The position numbers were made by a program, and so were the translations under genes. From Ceratopteris richardii (lineage: Eukaryota; Streptophyta; Polypodiopsida; Polypodiales; Pteridaceae), in contig CM035420.1 in NCBI GenBank assembly GCA_020310875.1, positions 184,251,380-184,315,379 of the forward strand: 64,000 bases of DNA. The letters are read 5' to 3'. The notes beneath the pieces were generated by a model, which worked only from the letters and a program-made list of their open reading frames with translations, was not told the DNA's origin and did no database searches. Shown one piece after another: positions 22,501 through 34,438 of the stretch (within the stretch, counting starts at the first letter, position 1; each line of letters starts with the position of its first letter).

Positions 22501-23516
22501 TTTTCCACGTCCTCCATAATCCAACTACTCAACTCCACCTCTTGCTTCATCTCTCCAACCTATCAAACCACAACTTCAGTAGTGGATGCCCAATAGAAGA
22601 AACCACGTATCACCTGCTTTAACTGTGGTAAACCTGGACATACAAGAATGATGTACCGATTGCAAACACTTCACATGAAACCAATTGCACCTCAATTGCA
22701 TAACATGGAGGCTGTTAGTGAATAAATTCCTCTTGTTTGGATAGAGAAGGCATTGGAGAAGGAATTAAGTAGCTTGGGTAGCGATATCTCTATTCATTCT
22801 TGACTTTGCATGTAGGCTACTATTAATAACAAACTGAATAATATATTACATGAAGATGGTAGCTATCATGATTTCATTTCACATTTACTAGTGCAAGAAC
22901 TTAAATTAAAAATGTTTCCTTCCTTTTATAAAGTGAAAAGTGCATTTCAAGGTAGTCATTATAATATAACACCACAAGTGCAAGACGTTACGATTAGCAT
23001 AGGCACATATGTAGATGCACGAATGTTTTTAATGGCACCTTTGCAATCTTACGATGTTATACTTGGTATGCCTTTTCATCATCATTATAAACCACATATT
23101 GACTACCATACACATACCTTTAACTTTGAATTCAAAGGTCAAATCATTACATCGTCTGCACCACATGATTTCCAACCATTTCTATTGATTAATCGTACTC
23201 AAGTAAAATATGCATTTAGGAAAGGATACCATTCATGCATTGTTTTTGTTAATTTCATAAATGATTATACTCATACACTTCCGAATGCACATAAACCTTT
23301 CATGACTACTTATAAGGATTGTTTTATGTCTGATTATCCCTCTCAACTACCACCATCTCGAGGATCCTTTGACCATAGCATAGACTTAATTCTTGGTAGT
23401 CCTCCTCCTCATACAGCACCTTATAGGCATGGCCCACTACACCAAAAGAAAATAGAAAATCAAGTTAAAGACTCCACAAAGGACTTATAAGGCGTAGTTC
23501 TTCCCCATTTGAAGAC
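22501..23516 (+). mobile_element. Ty3/gypsy fossil, gag end and protease (Gypsy-2, left part)
   Basis: Plus strand. A CCHC-type knuckle (CFNCGKPGH) lies near 22.62 kb. A retropepsin-like domain follows (about 22.85-23.13 kb; DARMFLMAPLQSYDVILGMPF), then the protease-RT connector (LPPSRGSFDHSIDL...GSPPPHTAPYRHG) near 23.35-23.44 kb. It is interrupted at 23516 by the LTR element 23517-35337, and RT-like sequence resumes after it. Broken fossil with several breaks. Confidence 0.8.
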
Positions 23517-24393
23517 TGTGTACCTAAGTCAGGAAGACTTAAGGACTTGTGCCAAAGAGACTAAAACTCATTTGGCACACAAGTGCGTATAGTGGGAAAT
23601 TGACACACGCTCACTTGTCAATCCGATCAAACGGCCTAACCAAGTGTATGAGGACATGTGCTCACATGATGGGAAATGAAGTGGTTCAGCTTCTATGCAT
23701 GAGAAATGACTAATCCACCTCTCAAACTCACTGAAATACTGAAAGTGTCTGCCGCGATTCCACTTACAGCAGTTTTCAATAAATCGAGGATTTCTCCCAG
23801 CTTCGAACTCCGAATATAGTCAATAGCGGACTCGTTTCGAAGCTCTCGATGAGACACATCTACTGGACCACTCGATTCTGACAACTGTGCTTCAAGTTAT
23901 GACCAAAATAGTGAGTGGTGGGAAACACCCATACTCACTCCACAACTTCTACAAGCTCGTACACACACTACAGTAGCTCAAAAACAATGGGGAGGGGTAG
24001 ACAAGAGTCCTACACACACATTCCAAGCATTACACACACATAGAAGATCAAAGAGAAGATGGAAATCTGCAAGAAAGAAGCAATTTCAAAAATCAGGAGC
24101 TCTCCTTCTTCACAATGGCAAAAAGTCCCCACAAAGAGTTACAAAGTAACTTATATACATGTGCCCTAAATTTGGTCCTTTCACACAAGAGACCAGCACT
24201 TTATTACTAAAAAGTGAATTTCCTACTAATTTACCAGGAATATTTTACAACAAGTTGGGATTATGCAACTAGAGGACTCCTCTAGTGCATTTACATGGCT
24301 TGAGGGGATTTCTTAAGACTTTGAAGAAGAAAAATGTGCCCATTAATTTGAAAATTTTGGGGCTCCTCTTTTGTGCTTCTTTGCTATGCAACA
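23517..24393 (-). repeat. 3' LTR of the 23517-35337 element
   Basis: Direct repeat of 34463-35337, with roughly 18-20 differences over about 875 bases by eye. The terminal TGTTGCA (minus strand) follows the polypurine tract. Confidence 0.85.
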
Positions 24394-24408
24394 CTCTCCC
24401 CCTCTTTG
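24394..24408 (-). promoter_or_regulatory. Polypurine tract
   Basis: On the minus strand AAAGAGGGGGAGAG lies directly before the LTR start TGTTGCATAG. It would prime plus-strand DNA synthesis. Confidence 0.75.
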
Positions 24409-25090
24409 TCTGTGTTGTCCCTTGACAGGCTTTTGCTTCTTGTTTGCTGTCTGTCTAGGCTTTTTGAATACACGCACCCGGTGGTCGAAGAAGTGGTAAG
24501 GACTGTCAGAGAATTTGTTATTTTGTCCGAAGTATGTCCTTTGCTTCTGTTTGCCCCTTGGTATTCCGTATATCACATATCTGGGTTGCTGTATTCAGTT
24601 GGGCTACCACGCATGCCATCAATGACTAAGAATGTGTTGTTCTCAGTCACCCTCTTCAACTTTCCAACCTCTGCCTCTTTCTAGCTTTTGGTCTTCTGAC
24701 TTGTCTTTGTCTTCACACGTCTGATTCTGTTGCATTGCTTTAAGCCTGTTCATTTTGTTGCCAATGCACGCTATCAGCGAAAGGATTATTACCTGCCAAA
24801 TATTGTCTTGCACTTCTTCATGTATAGTTCTTGGCCCTGGTCCGTCCTTCCCATGAAATGTCCTGGTTCTGATTATTCTTTAATTCGATTCCTCAAGACC
24901 TGGCTGTTTCGCGTTGTTGCCTGATGCGTGCCCCTGCGCCGCTTTGGGCAGAGGGTGGTTCTTCCACTGTATGATCTTCATTCTTTATTGAGCAGTTTTT
25001 GACTTTGATCTTCGTCTTCTTTTCTTCTTGTCATTTTAACTGCTAAATCAGGTACCATCGCATATCTTGCAATCCAAAATTCCATTGTTT
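24409..25090 (-). other. 3' untranslated part of the LTR element
   Basis: About 680 bases between the end of the reading region and the polypurine tract. No protein motif seen. Confidence 0.5.
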
Positions 25091-26906
25091 TTACCATGTA
25101 CTCTTCCGTCGGTATGTAGTTATGTGGTGGACTAGGTAATAACGGATAATTAGCCATTGATTATTAATGTTTCCCTGGTGCTGTCCTTCCCAAAATTGCG
25201 ACCAAGATCGTCTGCGGGGTACGGGACAAAATGCTGGATTAACCTGAAGCACGTATGGTGATGCTTCCCATTGTACCCGCAGTGTGGGATTCTTTTCCAA
25301 AACTTTGCACCTCCATATGGGATCAGCCTTCTCGAACTCCTCTTTAGTATAATTGAAAGCATTCTTGTCGAACGGGAGGTTGTTGTCAGGCTCTTTATTT
25401 GTCGGTGTCCTTATATATTGTCGCATTTGTTCTTTTAGGAGCCCATATGGTACATTGAAAGGCTTCAAAATTTGATCCAAGTTTTTGCTTTCAATTTGTG
25501 CGTCCTTCATGATCTGGATTATCTGATCTTTGACTTCAGCACTAAGCTGGGACACCATTAGTGCCCTTTCCGGTCGGCTCAGCTCTGCAATGTCCCGATT
25601 ATGATGTTCAATTTTGGTCTCCTGTTCCTCCCTTATTGGTGAATGATATATGGGGGGGAGAGAGAGGACGTACCTCAGTCTCTTCAGTAGCCTCTACGGA
25701 TTTTGGAACTATTGGTGTCCCCTTAATTGCCTTTTGCTCTAGCTGCTCTTGTAGTTGCTGAATCATCTCATCTTTTTGCTTGATTTCTTCATTAGCTTTA
25801 GCAATAGTATCCTTGTGTTTGAGAAGTTCTTGAGCAACAATATCAAGATGATCAGTGTCTTCTTTACATTGCATTAAATATCGATTCTTTGTTTTTTTTT
25901 CATATTGTTCTAAGAGCCGCGGTATCATCCATGTACCTCTTTTCCCATTCGGCAATGGTTGCCTTCTCCTGCCTGAGCTGATCTTCATACTTAACTATCT
26001 TTTCCTCGAGTTCCTTGATGTCTTTTTCTGGCTTTTCTTGAACATCTATGGGTTGATCGCTTAGAAGAGCTGTCATTAGTTCTTTATTCCTACTCCTTAG
26101 GTTTTCTGCTTCTTCCATACATACCTTTATTTGAGACTCTAAGAATTTTCTTCGTGCGTTCATCCGCGTCTTTTCAGCCTCGCTAGCTTCATATTTCTTC
26201 TTTAATTCTTGGAGTTGTTCTTTCAATTTTGCATTTTCCATCTCTACAGTTTTGTACAGATTTTTAATCTCTTGAACTTCATTTTCTTTTTGTAATATCT
26301 GCTCCTTTGCTATCTTTAACTCAGCAGAAAGATTCTTACCAATTTCTTGAAGTTCATGCTTGTCCTGCCTCGTTTGATCGTAGTCTTCATCAGTCTCAAG
26401 CATTTGTTGTGTATCCATTGCAGTTCTTATCATGTCTTGTACTACGGGCTTGAGCTGAGCGATGTCAACATTCAACCATGTTCTAGGTATACTTGGAGTT
26501 TCTCCAGTTTGGGAGGGTTTTGCCACAACCCTTATCGAAGTAAAGGGTTCTGATTCTTCGACTGTATCTTCTTTAGTCTCTTTCTTTGGTATCTGACACT
26601 TCCCTCGCAGGTGTTGTCTCCTTGATATGAATTGTGGAAGTCTCATTGAGTTTGATTGCATGTGTCCCTTCTTGGTTTACCTCCTTGCTTGCGTTGGATA
26701 GGTCTCAATCTTCTCAGAGGTTCGGGCAGTCTGGGCATTACAGGGAAGGCAAGAACTACTGGTCTAACTGGGGGTATTCCAGGCTGTCCTCCTATTGGTG
26801 GTCGTGGCCTCACCGGTGGTAGGTATTGATTACCTACTCCTGGGTGGGTCTGATTGTGTGTTTGTGCTCCTGGGGTCGCAAATTGTACATGAGTACGGTT
26901 TGGAAC
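25091..26906 (-). mobile_element. Reading region of the LTR element, coiled-coil part
   Basis: On the minus strand, a proline-rich stretch (PVRPRPPIGGQPG) at about 26.75-26.90 kb is followed by a long predicted coiled coil (about 25.7-26.6 kb) rich in E, K, L and Q, for example KLKEQLQELKKKYEASEAEK. Then comes a part near 25.1-25.56 kb with AEVKDQIIQIMKDAQI. No zinc knuckle or enzyme motif. The protein could be a Gag-like structural protein, by analogy with other gag-only elements, but I cannot show this. It is a fossil with a few breaks. Confidence 0.6.
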
Positions 26907-26911
26907 ACTCC

Positions 26912-27141
26912 TGTTGATATATTTAGGTAGTGATGTGTGTGAACGCACTAGGATCGCCGGGGCACTTTTTTCCCTCTTTAGGAGGTTTTTTCCCCCCGGC
27001 TTATATATACGCCTATTGCCCTAATGGGCTTCTTATCTTTGTACATTCTCTAGTAATTCATTCGGTCTTGTGTGTTGTGCTCCAAGCTTCTTCTTCTTCC
27101 TTGTGTTGTTCGCGTGCTTCCGCAGACGTCTAACTCCAACA
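26912..27141 (+). repeat. 5' LTR of Copia-1
   Basis: TGTTGATATATT...CTCCAACA, 230 bases. TATATATA near 27003 could be the TATA box. Confidence 0.95.
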
Positions 27142-27143
27142 AT

Positions 27144-27155
27144 TGGTATCAGAGC
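27144..27155 (+). promoter_or_regulatory. Primer-binding site of Copia-1
   Basis: TGGTATCAGAGC, two bases after the LTR, matches the initiator Met tRNA 3' end. Confidence 0.9.
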
Positions 27156-30100
27156 AGGTCGTCGCTTCATCTAGGGTGCCATTGACACTCCTCCGTTTGT
27201 AGTCTCAGATTCGCAAGAAATTTGGTGAGCATACTCAGTGTGTTTCAGAGATCAAAACCGCTTCGCACTGTGGTGTTGAAATCGCGATCTGAGCTCGTTT
27301 CGGCCTCCGAACGCACTATCGCAGCGCTTGTGCAGGCTATTTCCTCTTTTTGTGCCAAAGGTATATACCAGTTTTTGTTCGCCAGTTTAAGCGTCTCGAA
27401 GTCTGCTACAGGTCTAGTAGAACTCGTCTAGGCAGTTTTGTTCAACTTTTTGAGATACAGTCAATTTTCTGCATCAAGGTATTTTAGTCACCGGCCATGG
27501 CTGAAAGCAGTGATGTATTCCGTATGTTGGTTGTTGAGGATAAGTTGGATGGTACCAAGTACCCATTGTGGGCTTATATGATGCTACATGTATTGGTTGC
27601 AAAAGGATTGTGGAACATTGTGCAGGGTGTTGAAAGACGTCCTGTTACACGTGTAACAACAGGTACTACAAATACAGGTGTTGGAGCTGATGAAGATGGT
27701 GTCGAAGATGATATTCCGCAGATTCCTGTTCGTGCTATTGTTTTTGCTACATCTACTGCAGAGCAGATTCGTTGGGATCGCAGAGATGCCCAGGCACATG
27801 CATTGATAGCTTTGTCTATCAAATGTGCCATTATTCCTCATATTTACTCTTGCAGAACAGCTAGGGATGCTTGGGATACACTTACCACATTGTACCAAGC
27901 TAGGAATCAGGCTCGTGTTGCTTACCTCTGAAAACAGTTGGAGAGTGAGCACATGAATGAAGGTGATTCTATGGACAGTTTCCTAACAAAGATCAAAGAT
28001 TTGAAGGAATAGTTGATTTCTGTTGAATGAGGTTATACCAAATAGCTCACTTGTGCAGACCGTTCTGAATGGTCTTCCTGATTCATATCAGAGTTTTGCT
28101 TCTACTCTTCGGTTGATGATGAAAGGCAATCCGAATGCCTTATCATTTGAGGAGTTAGTCTCTGTTCTGTTGCAGGAAGATCAGTCCAGGCAGAACAGGT
28201 CCATTATGCGTGTTGCAGATCAAGCTTTCCTGGCTAGTCAGAAGGGCAAAGGAAAATGGAACTCTTCTACTAGTAAGCAAAAATCTGCAAATGCTGCACA
28301 TTCGAAGAACCAGGATAAAGATGAGAAGAAATCAGAAAAGCAGAAATTGTTTTGCAAGTACTGTAAAGGGAATGATCATATCATAAAGAACTGTCCAAAA
28401 CTGGCTGCAAAAGAGGCAAAGAAAAAGGAGGCTGGAATGGTTGTTGCAAAAGCCTCTACACCAAAAATAGAGTCTGCTAATCTTGTGCAGGAAGAAGAAT
28501 GGGTGTTTACTACTGTTTGCAGTTTTGACCCATCTTCTCATGAGCAGTGCATGTCTGCAGTGGACTCAGATGTTTGGTACTTTGACAGTGGGGCGACCAA
28601 ACATATTACCTCGCAGCGCAGTTTCTTCTCTTCACTCAAGCCTGCCCCTACAGGGAATACCGTCACATGTGCCAACAACTCCTCTTATCCTGTTATGGGA
28701 GTTGGTAAGATCATTTTGACTACTGCTGATGGTAGTTCTTTCACCTTGTCAGATGCTTTATTTGTGCCAGGGATCAAGAAGAATCTTTTATCAGTTTCTG
28801 CATTAGCCAAGATCGGCTTGGTTTTGAAATTTGTTGATGACAGATGTACCGTTCATGAACTGTCAAATGGCGATGTTATTATTGCTTCTGGCATTTTATG
28901 TCGTGGGTTGTATAAGCTCATAGACTATGAAAGATCTGTGAATGATTCGGCATGTGCAGTTCATGATTCTCAGGCTATGTCAGATGCAAAGCTTTGGCAT
29001 GCACGCTTTGGTCATCTCAATTTTGCTAGTTTGCTACGCCTGCAGAAATCTGATATGGTGTCTTCTTTGCCCAAGCTTGAGGAACCTAGAAAACATGTAT
29101 GTGAAGGCTGTATTTTGGGCAAAATGCAGCGTTCCTCTTTTCCAAAAGATGGTTCAGTTCGGGCTACGCAGAAATTGTAGCTTGTACATAGTGATGTCTG
29201 TGGTCCTATGTAGACACCTTCTTTTGGAAACTATCTTTACTTCGTGACTTTCATTGATGATTTTTCCAGGCATGCATGGGTATATCCATTGAAGGCAAAG
29301 TCCGAAGTGTTTTTGTGCTTCAAACAGTTTTTGGTTTTGGCTGAAAATTTGTCAACATGTAAAATGGGCACCCTCCGTTCTGATCGAGGGGGGGAATATA
29401 TGTCTTCTTATTTTAATGCATTTCTGGCTGAATGTGGGATAAAACACCAGTGTACAGTGCCGTATACACCTCAGCAGAATGGAGTTGCTGAACGGAAGAA
29501 CAGGTCACTCATGGAGATGGCGAGGTGTATGGTCAAGAGTTAGGCTTTACCACATAGTTTCTGGCTTGAGGTTGTCATGTGTGCAGCATATGTACTTAAC
29601 AAGTGTCCCACTAAAGCACTGCAGTCTATCACTCCATATGAGGCTTGGCATGATCCCAAGCCATCTGTTGCTCATCTGCGTGTTTTTGGTTGTTTGGCAT
29701 ATGCATTAGTGCCTGAACAACATCGCAGAAAATTGGATGATAAAGCAATAAAATGTATTTTTGTTGGATATAGTTCTGAAAGTAAAGGCTATCGTCTGTA
29801 TCATCCACAAACTAAATGCATTCTGGTTAGCCATGATGTTGTATTTGTGGAAGATGCTATTCAGCCATTGCTTTCATGTACTAAGGAGACATCTGTTAGC
29901 TCCAAAGACATGTATGATACTTTGATGCCTCTTTTTACAGGTGGACAGTCTAGTGCTGGTCCTAATGAGGCAACTTCTCAACCTTTGCAGGTTTCATATG
30001 ATGATGCAGATCATTCCATTTCTGATGCAGATTTACATGATGCACTTGTTGATGAGAGAGCTGATATTGAGCAGGCAAAAACTATGCCAAAATGGCTTGT

Positions 30101-31839
30101 GCAGACTTTGCATGATAGCAAATTAGATGCACCTTTGTCATATCGTACTCGTTCAGGCTCTCATAGTGCCTCCTTTGCATCAGATTGCTATGCTATGGCT
30201 GCATCTAGTCTCTGTGATGAGAATGAGCCTATTTCTTTTGATGAAGCACAGAATTCGGAAAATTGGATGGCTGCTATGCAATCTGATTATGATGCTATAA
30301 TGAAGAATGGTACATGGTCTTTATGTGACTTGCCTCCTGGCAAGAAGGCCATTGGCACTAAGTGGGTATACAAGCTTAAGCGTAAACCTGATGGTACAAT
30401 TGATAGGTATAAGGCAAGGCTTGTTGCAAAGGGTTATGCACAAGAAAGAGGCATTGATTTTGATGAGACCTTTGCACCTACATGCCGTATGACTACTGTT
30501 CGGAGCATTTGTGCACTTGCAGCCCATCATGGTTGGAATGTACATCAGTTGGACATTAAAACAGCATTTCTGAATGGTGACTTGCATGAAGAAGTGTATC
30601 TTTTTCAGCCCCGTAGCTTTGTGCAGAAAGGGCATGAAAACCAGGTGTGCAGGTTAAAGAAGGCATTATATGGTTTAAAGCAAGCACCACGTGCTTGGTA
30701 TGAGAAGATACATGCCTATCTGGTTGCACATGGTTTTGAGAACAGTCCAATTGAAAGCACCTTATATGTTAAGCGTGCTAATGATGTGCTTCTGATCATT
30801 GTTGTCTATGTTGATGACATGCTGCTCACTGATCCTATTGAGAAGCATATTGCTGATTTCAAAGCTGATTTGCATGCCTCATTTAAGATGTCTGATTTGG
30901 GGCATTTGCATCACTATTTGGGCATTCTGTTTATGCAAGTTGATGGTGGAATGGCTTTGTGTCAAACGAAAAATATTGACACATTATTGCAGCGTTTTGG
31001 TCTTGAAGACTGTAAGCCTATTGCCACTCCTATGGAGACAGGTTTACGATTGAGTCTTCATGATGCTGGAGATGCATTTGATGTTGTTCTCTATCAGCAG
31101 GCTGTTGGATGCTTGATTTACTTATGCATTACTCGGCCAAATATTCAGTTTTTGCTGTCTCACAGATGAGCAAGTTTATGCATTGCCCAAGAGTCATGCA
31201 TTGGAAGGCGGTTAAGCGTATCTTTTGCTACTTGAGTGGTACTCGGCTACTTGGGTTGTTTTATCCCAAGGGGGGGTCACTACCACCAGATTTGCATGCT
31301 TTTTCTGACTCAGATTGGGCTGGTTGCTATGACACTCATGTGTCCACCAGTGGTTTTTGCTTCATGCTTGGTAGCTCATGTATATCTTGGTTGAGCAAGA
31401 AGCAGCCTACTGTGGCCACTTCCAGTTGTGAGGTTGAGTATAGGGTAGCTTTCACAGCGACTGTTGAGTGTGTGTGGCTCAGACGCCTTATCACTGATTT
31501 GGGTGTTGGCCAGTGTTCTGCCACCACCATCTTCACTGACAGTCAGAGCGCATTGGCAGTTGCGAGGAACCCTGTGTTCCATGCTCGCACTAAGCACATT
31601 GAGGTGCATTATCACTAGGTCAAGAAGAGGTTCTCTGCTGGGGAGATCAGCTTGGCATATGTTCCCATGCAGGAGAACATTGCAGACCTTTTCACAAAGG
31701 CTCTGCCTAGGGAGAAGTTTGAAGCTTTCTGCAAAGCTTTGGGCTTACTTCCTTTTGTGGAGTGATTTCCACATAGCTTGGAACTTCCTTATACATGAGT
31801 GCCAGCTCCTTGTTCACCGCATCACTTCTAGGGGGGATT

Positions 31840-32069
31840 TGTTGATATATTTAGGTAGTGATGTGTGTGAACACACTAGGACCGCCGGGGCACTTTTTTC
31901 CCTCTTTAGGATGTTTTTTTCCCCCGGCTTGTATATACGCCTATTGCCCTAATGGGCTTCTTATCTTTGTACATTCTCTAGTAATTCATTCAGTCTTGTG
32001 TGTTGTGCTCCAAGCTTCTTCTTCTTCCTTGTGTTGTTCGCGTGCTTCAGCAGACATCTAACTCCAACA
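31840..32069 (+). repeat. 3' LTR of Copia-1
   Basis: Same length as the 5' LTR, about 96.5% identical by eye, followed by the ACTCC duplication. Confidence 0.95.
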
Positions 32070-32074
32070 ACTCC

Positions 32075-32851
32075 ATTGGCTAGTTTGTCCTGACATGGTA
32101 TGCTCTGCCTCTTGTTGGGTTCCAAAGGGGTTTTGAGAAGTGGTTGCCTGCTCTCTCTGAGGGAATACAGGCAAACCCATGTATTTCAGTTGAGCCCTGT
32201 CTATGGCATCAACCAACCAATATCTTCTCCGATTCTTATCTAGGTATGTTATCCTAGTCTCGTCTTCTGGATCCTTTAGCTCATAAAATGTCATCGGGCT
32301 TTCTTATCTTCCTTGGGCCGGTGAGTCTGTTTGAAGCAATAAATCCATTCCATGGATCAAATAGACTTCCAATAGGTAGTTGTCTTGAGGTATCAAGTCT
32401 CCTCAGGGTTTGGTCTCCCTGAGTTTTCTTGTCCCTCTAACTCTCCCCTTTCATTGATCAAATCGGGAAATTCAGTTACTATGTAGATGTGACCTATCTT
32501 GTCCATGTAAGCTCCTCCTTCATACTTAACAGTAGGTATGGGCACAATTGTGGCATCCTTGGAAGTTACCATTCTAGCCACAGATCTGTTTAAGCCATCC
32601 AGGTAGATGGGAATCTCCTGGGCATTAGTAGAAACGTATTGTAAGGAGGTACGGTACTCTCCCTCCGCAATGGTCATGAAGTTTCTACCTGGAGCATGGC
32701 CCTGCATGTCTTCCGAAGCCATGGGTATCTCCTCCTCCGAGTCACTAGAGGTGTCTGAATAGACAGAGCGGTGACTGACCTGAGCGGCACTTCCAACAGA
32801 AGATATGACACTTCTTCGGCTACTTAGCACTCTCCCTGACCTCAAGTTCAT
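32075..32851 (-). mobile_element. Reading region of the LTR element, amino-terminal part
   Basis: On the minus strand, begins MNLRSGRVLSSRRS at 32851, followed by an acidic-serine stretch (YSDTSSDSEEEIP) and a region of unknown fold (IPIYLDGLNRSVARMV, VKYEGGAYMDKIGHIY). Further on, near 32.1-32.3 kb, is DPEDETRITYLDKNRRRYW. No known domain recognised. It is separated from the coiled-coil part by the Copia-1 insertion. Basic starts of the type M-x-x-R-S-G-R are common in plant retroelement Gag proteins, which gives weak support for a Gag role. Confidence 0.55.
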
Positions 32852-32947
32852 TCACCCTCTTGAGGCTCTCCAGGTCTCTGAAACTCTCCCTAAGTGGCTC
32901 CTCAAATGCCCCAAGTTTGCCCTTCAAAATGCTTCAAAATCTCTGGA

Positions 32948-33013
32948 CGATACCACTCCAGGCGATACTGCCCTAGACGATACTGTACCAGGTGATACTG
33001 CCCTTGACGATAC
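32948..33013. repeat. Short array of CGATAC with 15-base period
   Basis: CGATAC or TGATAC starts at 32948, 32963, 32978, 32993 and 33008, exactly 15 bases apart, with 9-base spacers that alternate between two types. It borders the 23-base array. Confidence 0.85.
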
Positions 33014-33024
33014 CAAATTGGCCA

Positions 33025-33724
33025 CGATACGATACCACACTAGCTCACGATACGATACCTGAGAACTAGGCGATACGATACCGGAGCAACAGACGATACG
33101 ATACTGCTGTAGATCACGATACGATACTGGCTATCTTGGCGATACGATACTTGAAGACTAGACGATACGATACCAGGCCTAGTCACGATACGATACCTAT
33201 GGGTTCGACGATACGATACCAGAAACTTCCACGATACGATACTAATAAGTCGGACGATACGATACTGGAAACCCAGATGATACGATACCACTTTTTGGAC
33301 GTTACGATACCTAAAAGGGCACGATACGATATTGGAGTTTGCCACGATACGATACCTATCTCCTCACATGATACGATACTACAACGAGGGGACGATACAA
33401 TACCAAGATGGTATCGCAATACAACACCGGAAAGAGATGATTCGATACTAAAGGGCCGCACGATACGATACTGGCAATTGTGCGATACGATACCGCAAAA
33501 CCGCACGATACGATACCAATGCAAGTGGCGATACGATACCACCAGCTTGCACGATACGATACTAGTATGGTATCGCGATACTAAACTGAACACGACACGA
33601 TACGATACCAAAAGTGGACCGCGATATGATACCACTTGGTAAAGTGAGATCGCGATACCAACCCGGCGATACGATACCACGAGTGGTATCACGATACCAA
33701 GGCTAGTAGTCGACGATACGATAC
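33025..33724. repeat. Array: 11-base core CGATACGATAC every 23 bases, spacers variable
   Basis: Core starts at 33025, 33048, 33071, 33094, 33117, 33140, 33163, 33186, 33209, 33232, 33255 and 33278, eleven successive intervals of exactly 23 bases. After that, steps of 22-24 bases (or twice that) continue to 33714. The 12-base spacers show no common sequence. Toward the high end, some cores are replaced by the palindrome GGTATCGCGATACC (for example 33757-33770). The array lies in the leader of the minus-strand LTR element, between primer site and first reading frame. A period of 23 is not a multiple of three, so it is not a simple peptide repeat. Confidence 0.9.
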
Positions 33725-33790
33725 TTCGGCGAGTATCGCGATACAAGGGAATTTTTGGTATCGCGATACCAAAAACTCAACCGATCGCGA

Positions 33791-34438
33791 TACTCAAGCC
33801 AAAATATATCAAAAATCAAAAATTTTTGTTGCCCCTTACTCCTCTCTCACCCCTCTTCACTCCTAGCTTACTGTCTCACTCCAAAAAGCACAAAAAACAC
33901 TTTGTCCCTCCCCGTGATACCGGTTGCGCAAATAATCACATTATTGTGCACTTCTAAAGTGTTTTTGCCCAAGAAATTTTGTGGAAGCTTACCTTTGTGA
34001 TGTCTTGCTTACACCTTGAGCTCAATACCTAGCTTTGATAGCCTGTAAAGCACGATACCAAGCCCACGATACCGATCGCTGCTTCTCACACGATACTGCT
34101 TTCTGAACAGTTGAGAAATGAACTACAATTTTTGGTTTTTATACTTTTTGTGACTGAAACTGAACTACACTAATTTGACAAATTTTTGGGATTTTTCTTG
34201 GTGGTCTTGGCCTACTCTTGCTTCACTCCTCTTCTCCTCTTTTCCTAACCTAACCCTAACTCTTCCTTCTCTCCCTTCCTACTAACCCTAAACCTAAAAA
34301 CTCATTACACACACCTCCAGGATGTGAAGTAACAAGTGCTGAAGTGATTGACTACTTGCCACTGAACGAGTTCACTTCTTCAAGTACGATTTCATCACAC
34401 TCGATCTATAACCATCATGAAGGCACCTTGGCTGAGTG
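33791..34438 (-). other. Leader of the LTR element outside the array
   Basis: No protein motif. A few isolated ACGATACC words near 34050-34105 look like outliers of the array. TAACCCTAAC-like words near 34250-34300 are too few to be a telomere repeat. Confidence 0.5.

Larger units (their letters stand above)
26912..32069 (+). mobile_element. Full-length Ty1/copia element (Copia-1)
   Basis: Complete in structure: 230-base LTRs at 26912-27141 and 31840-32069, 5-bp target duplication ACTCC (26907-26911 and 32070-32074), Met-tRNA primer site and a polypurine tract (AGGGGGGAT, about 31830-31838). Parts on the plus strand: Gag (about 27.5-28.4 kb) with a CCHC knuckle CKYCKGNDHIIKNC; protease (WYFDSGATKHIT, about 28.58 kb); pre-integrase (HARFGHLNF...CEGC, about 29.0 kb); integrase core (GGEYMS, about 29.39 kb); RT (QLDIKTAFLNGDL, YVDDMLLT, about 30.3-31.1 kb); RNase H (SDSDWAGC, SWLSKKQPTVATSS, about 31.25-31.62 kb). 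The LTRs differ at about 8 of 230 sites, many at CpG, so it is fairly young. It is broken by a handful of changes, and inserted in the minus-strand LTR element. Confidence 0.95.

Noticed and set aside
25091-32851. Integrated pararetrovirus for the coiled-coil region
   Set aside because: LTRs, primer site, polypurine tract and target duplication flank the region, so an LTR element explains it; no movement protein or coat motif was seen.
33025-33724. CRISPR-like array (constant core, variable spacer)
   Set aside because: The core is only 11 bases, spacers 12 bases, no cas genes, and the host is a plant; it lies in an LTR-element leader.
33040-33750. Long open frames with YRIVS or DTIPR repeats on both strands
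   Set aside because: They arise from the base composition of the CGATAC array; the period of 23 shifts the frame every unit.
34250-34310. Interstitial telomere repeat (CCTAACCCTAA-like words)
   Set aside because: Only two or three imperfect copies in a pyrimidine-rich leader.
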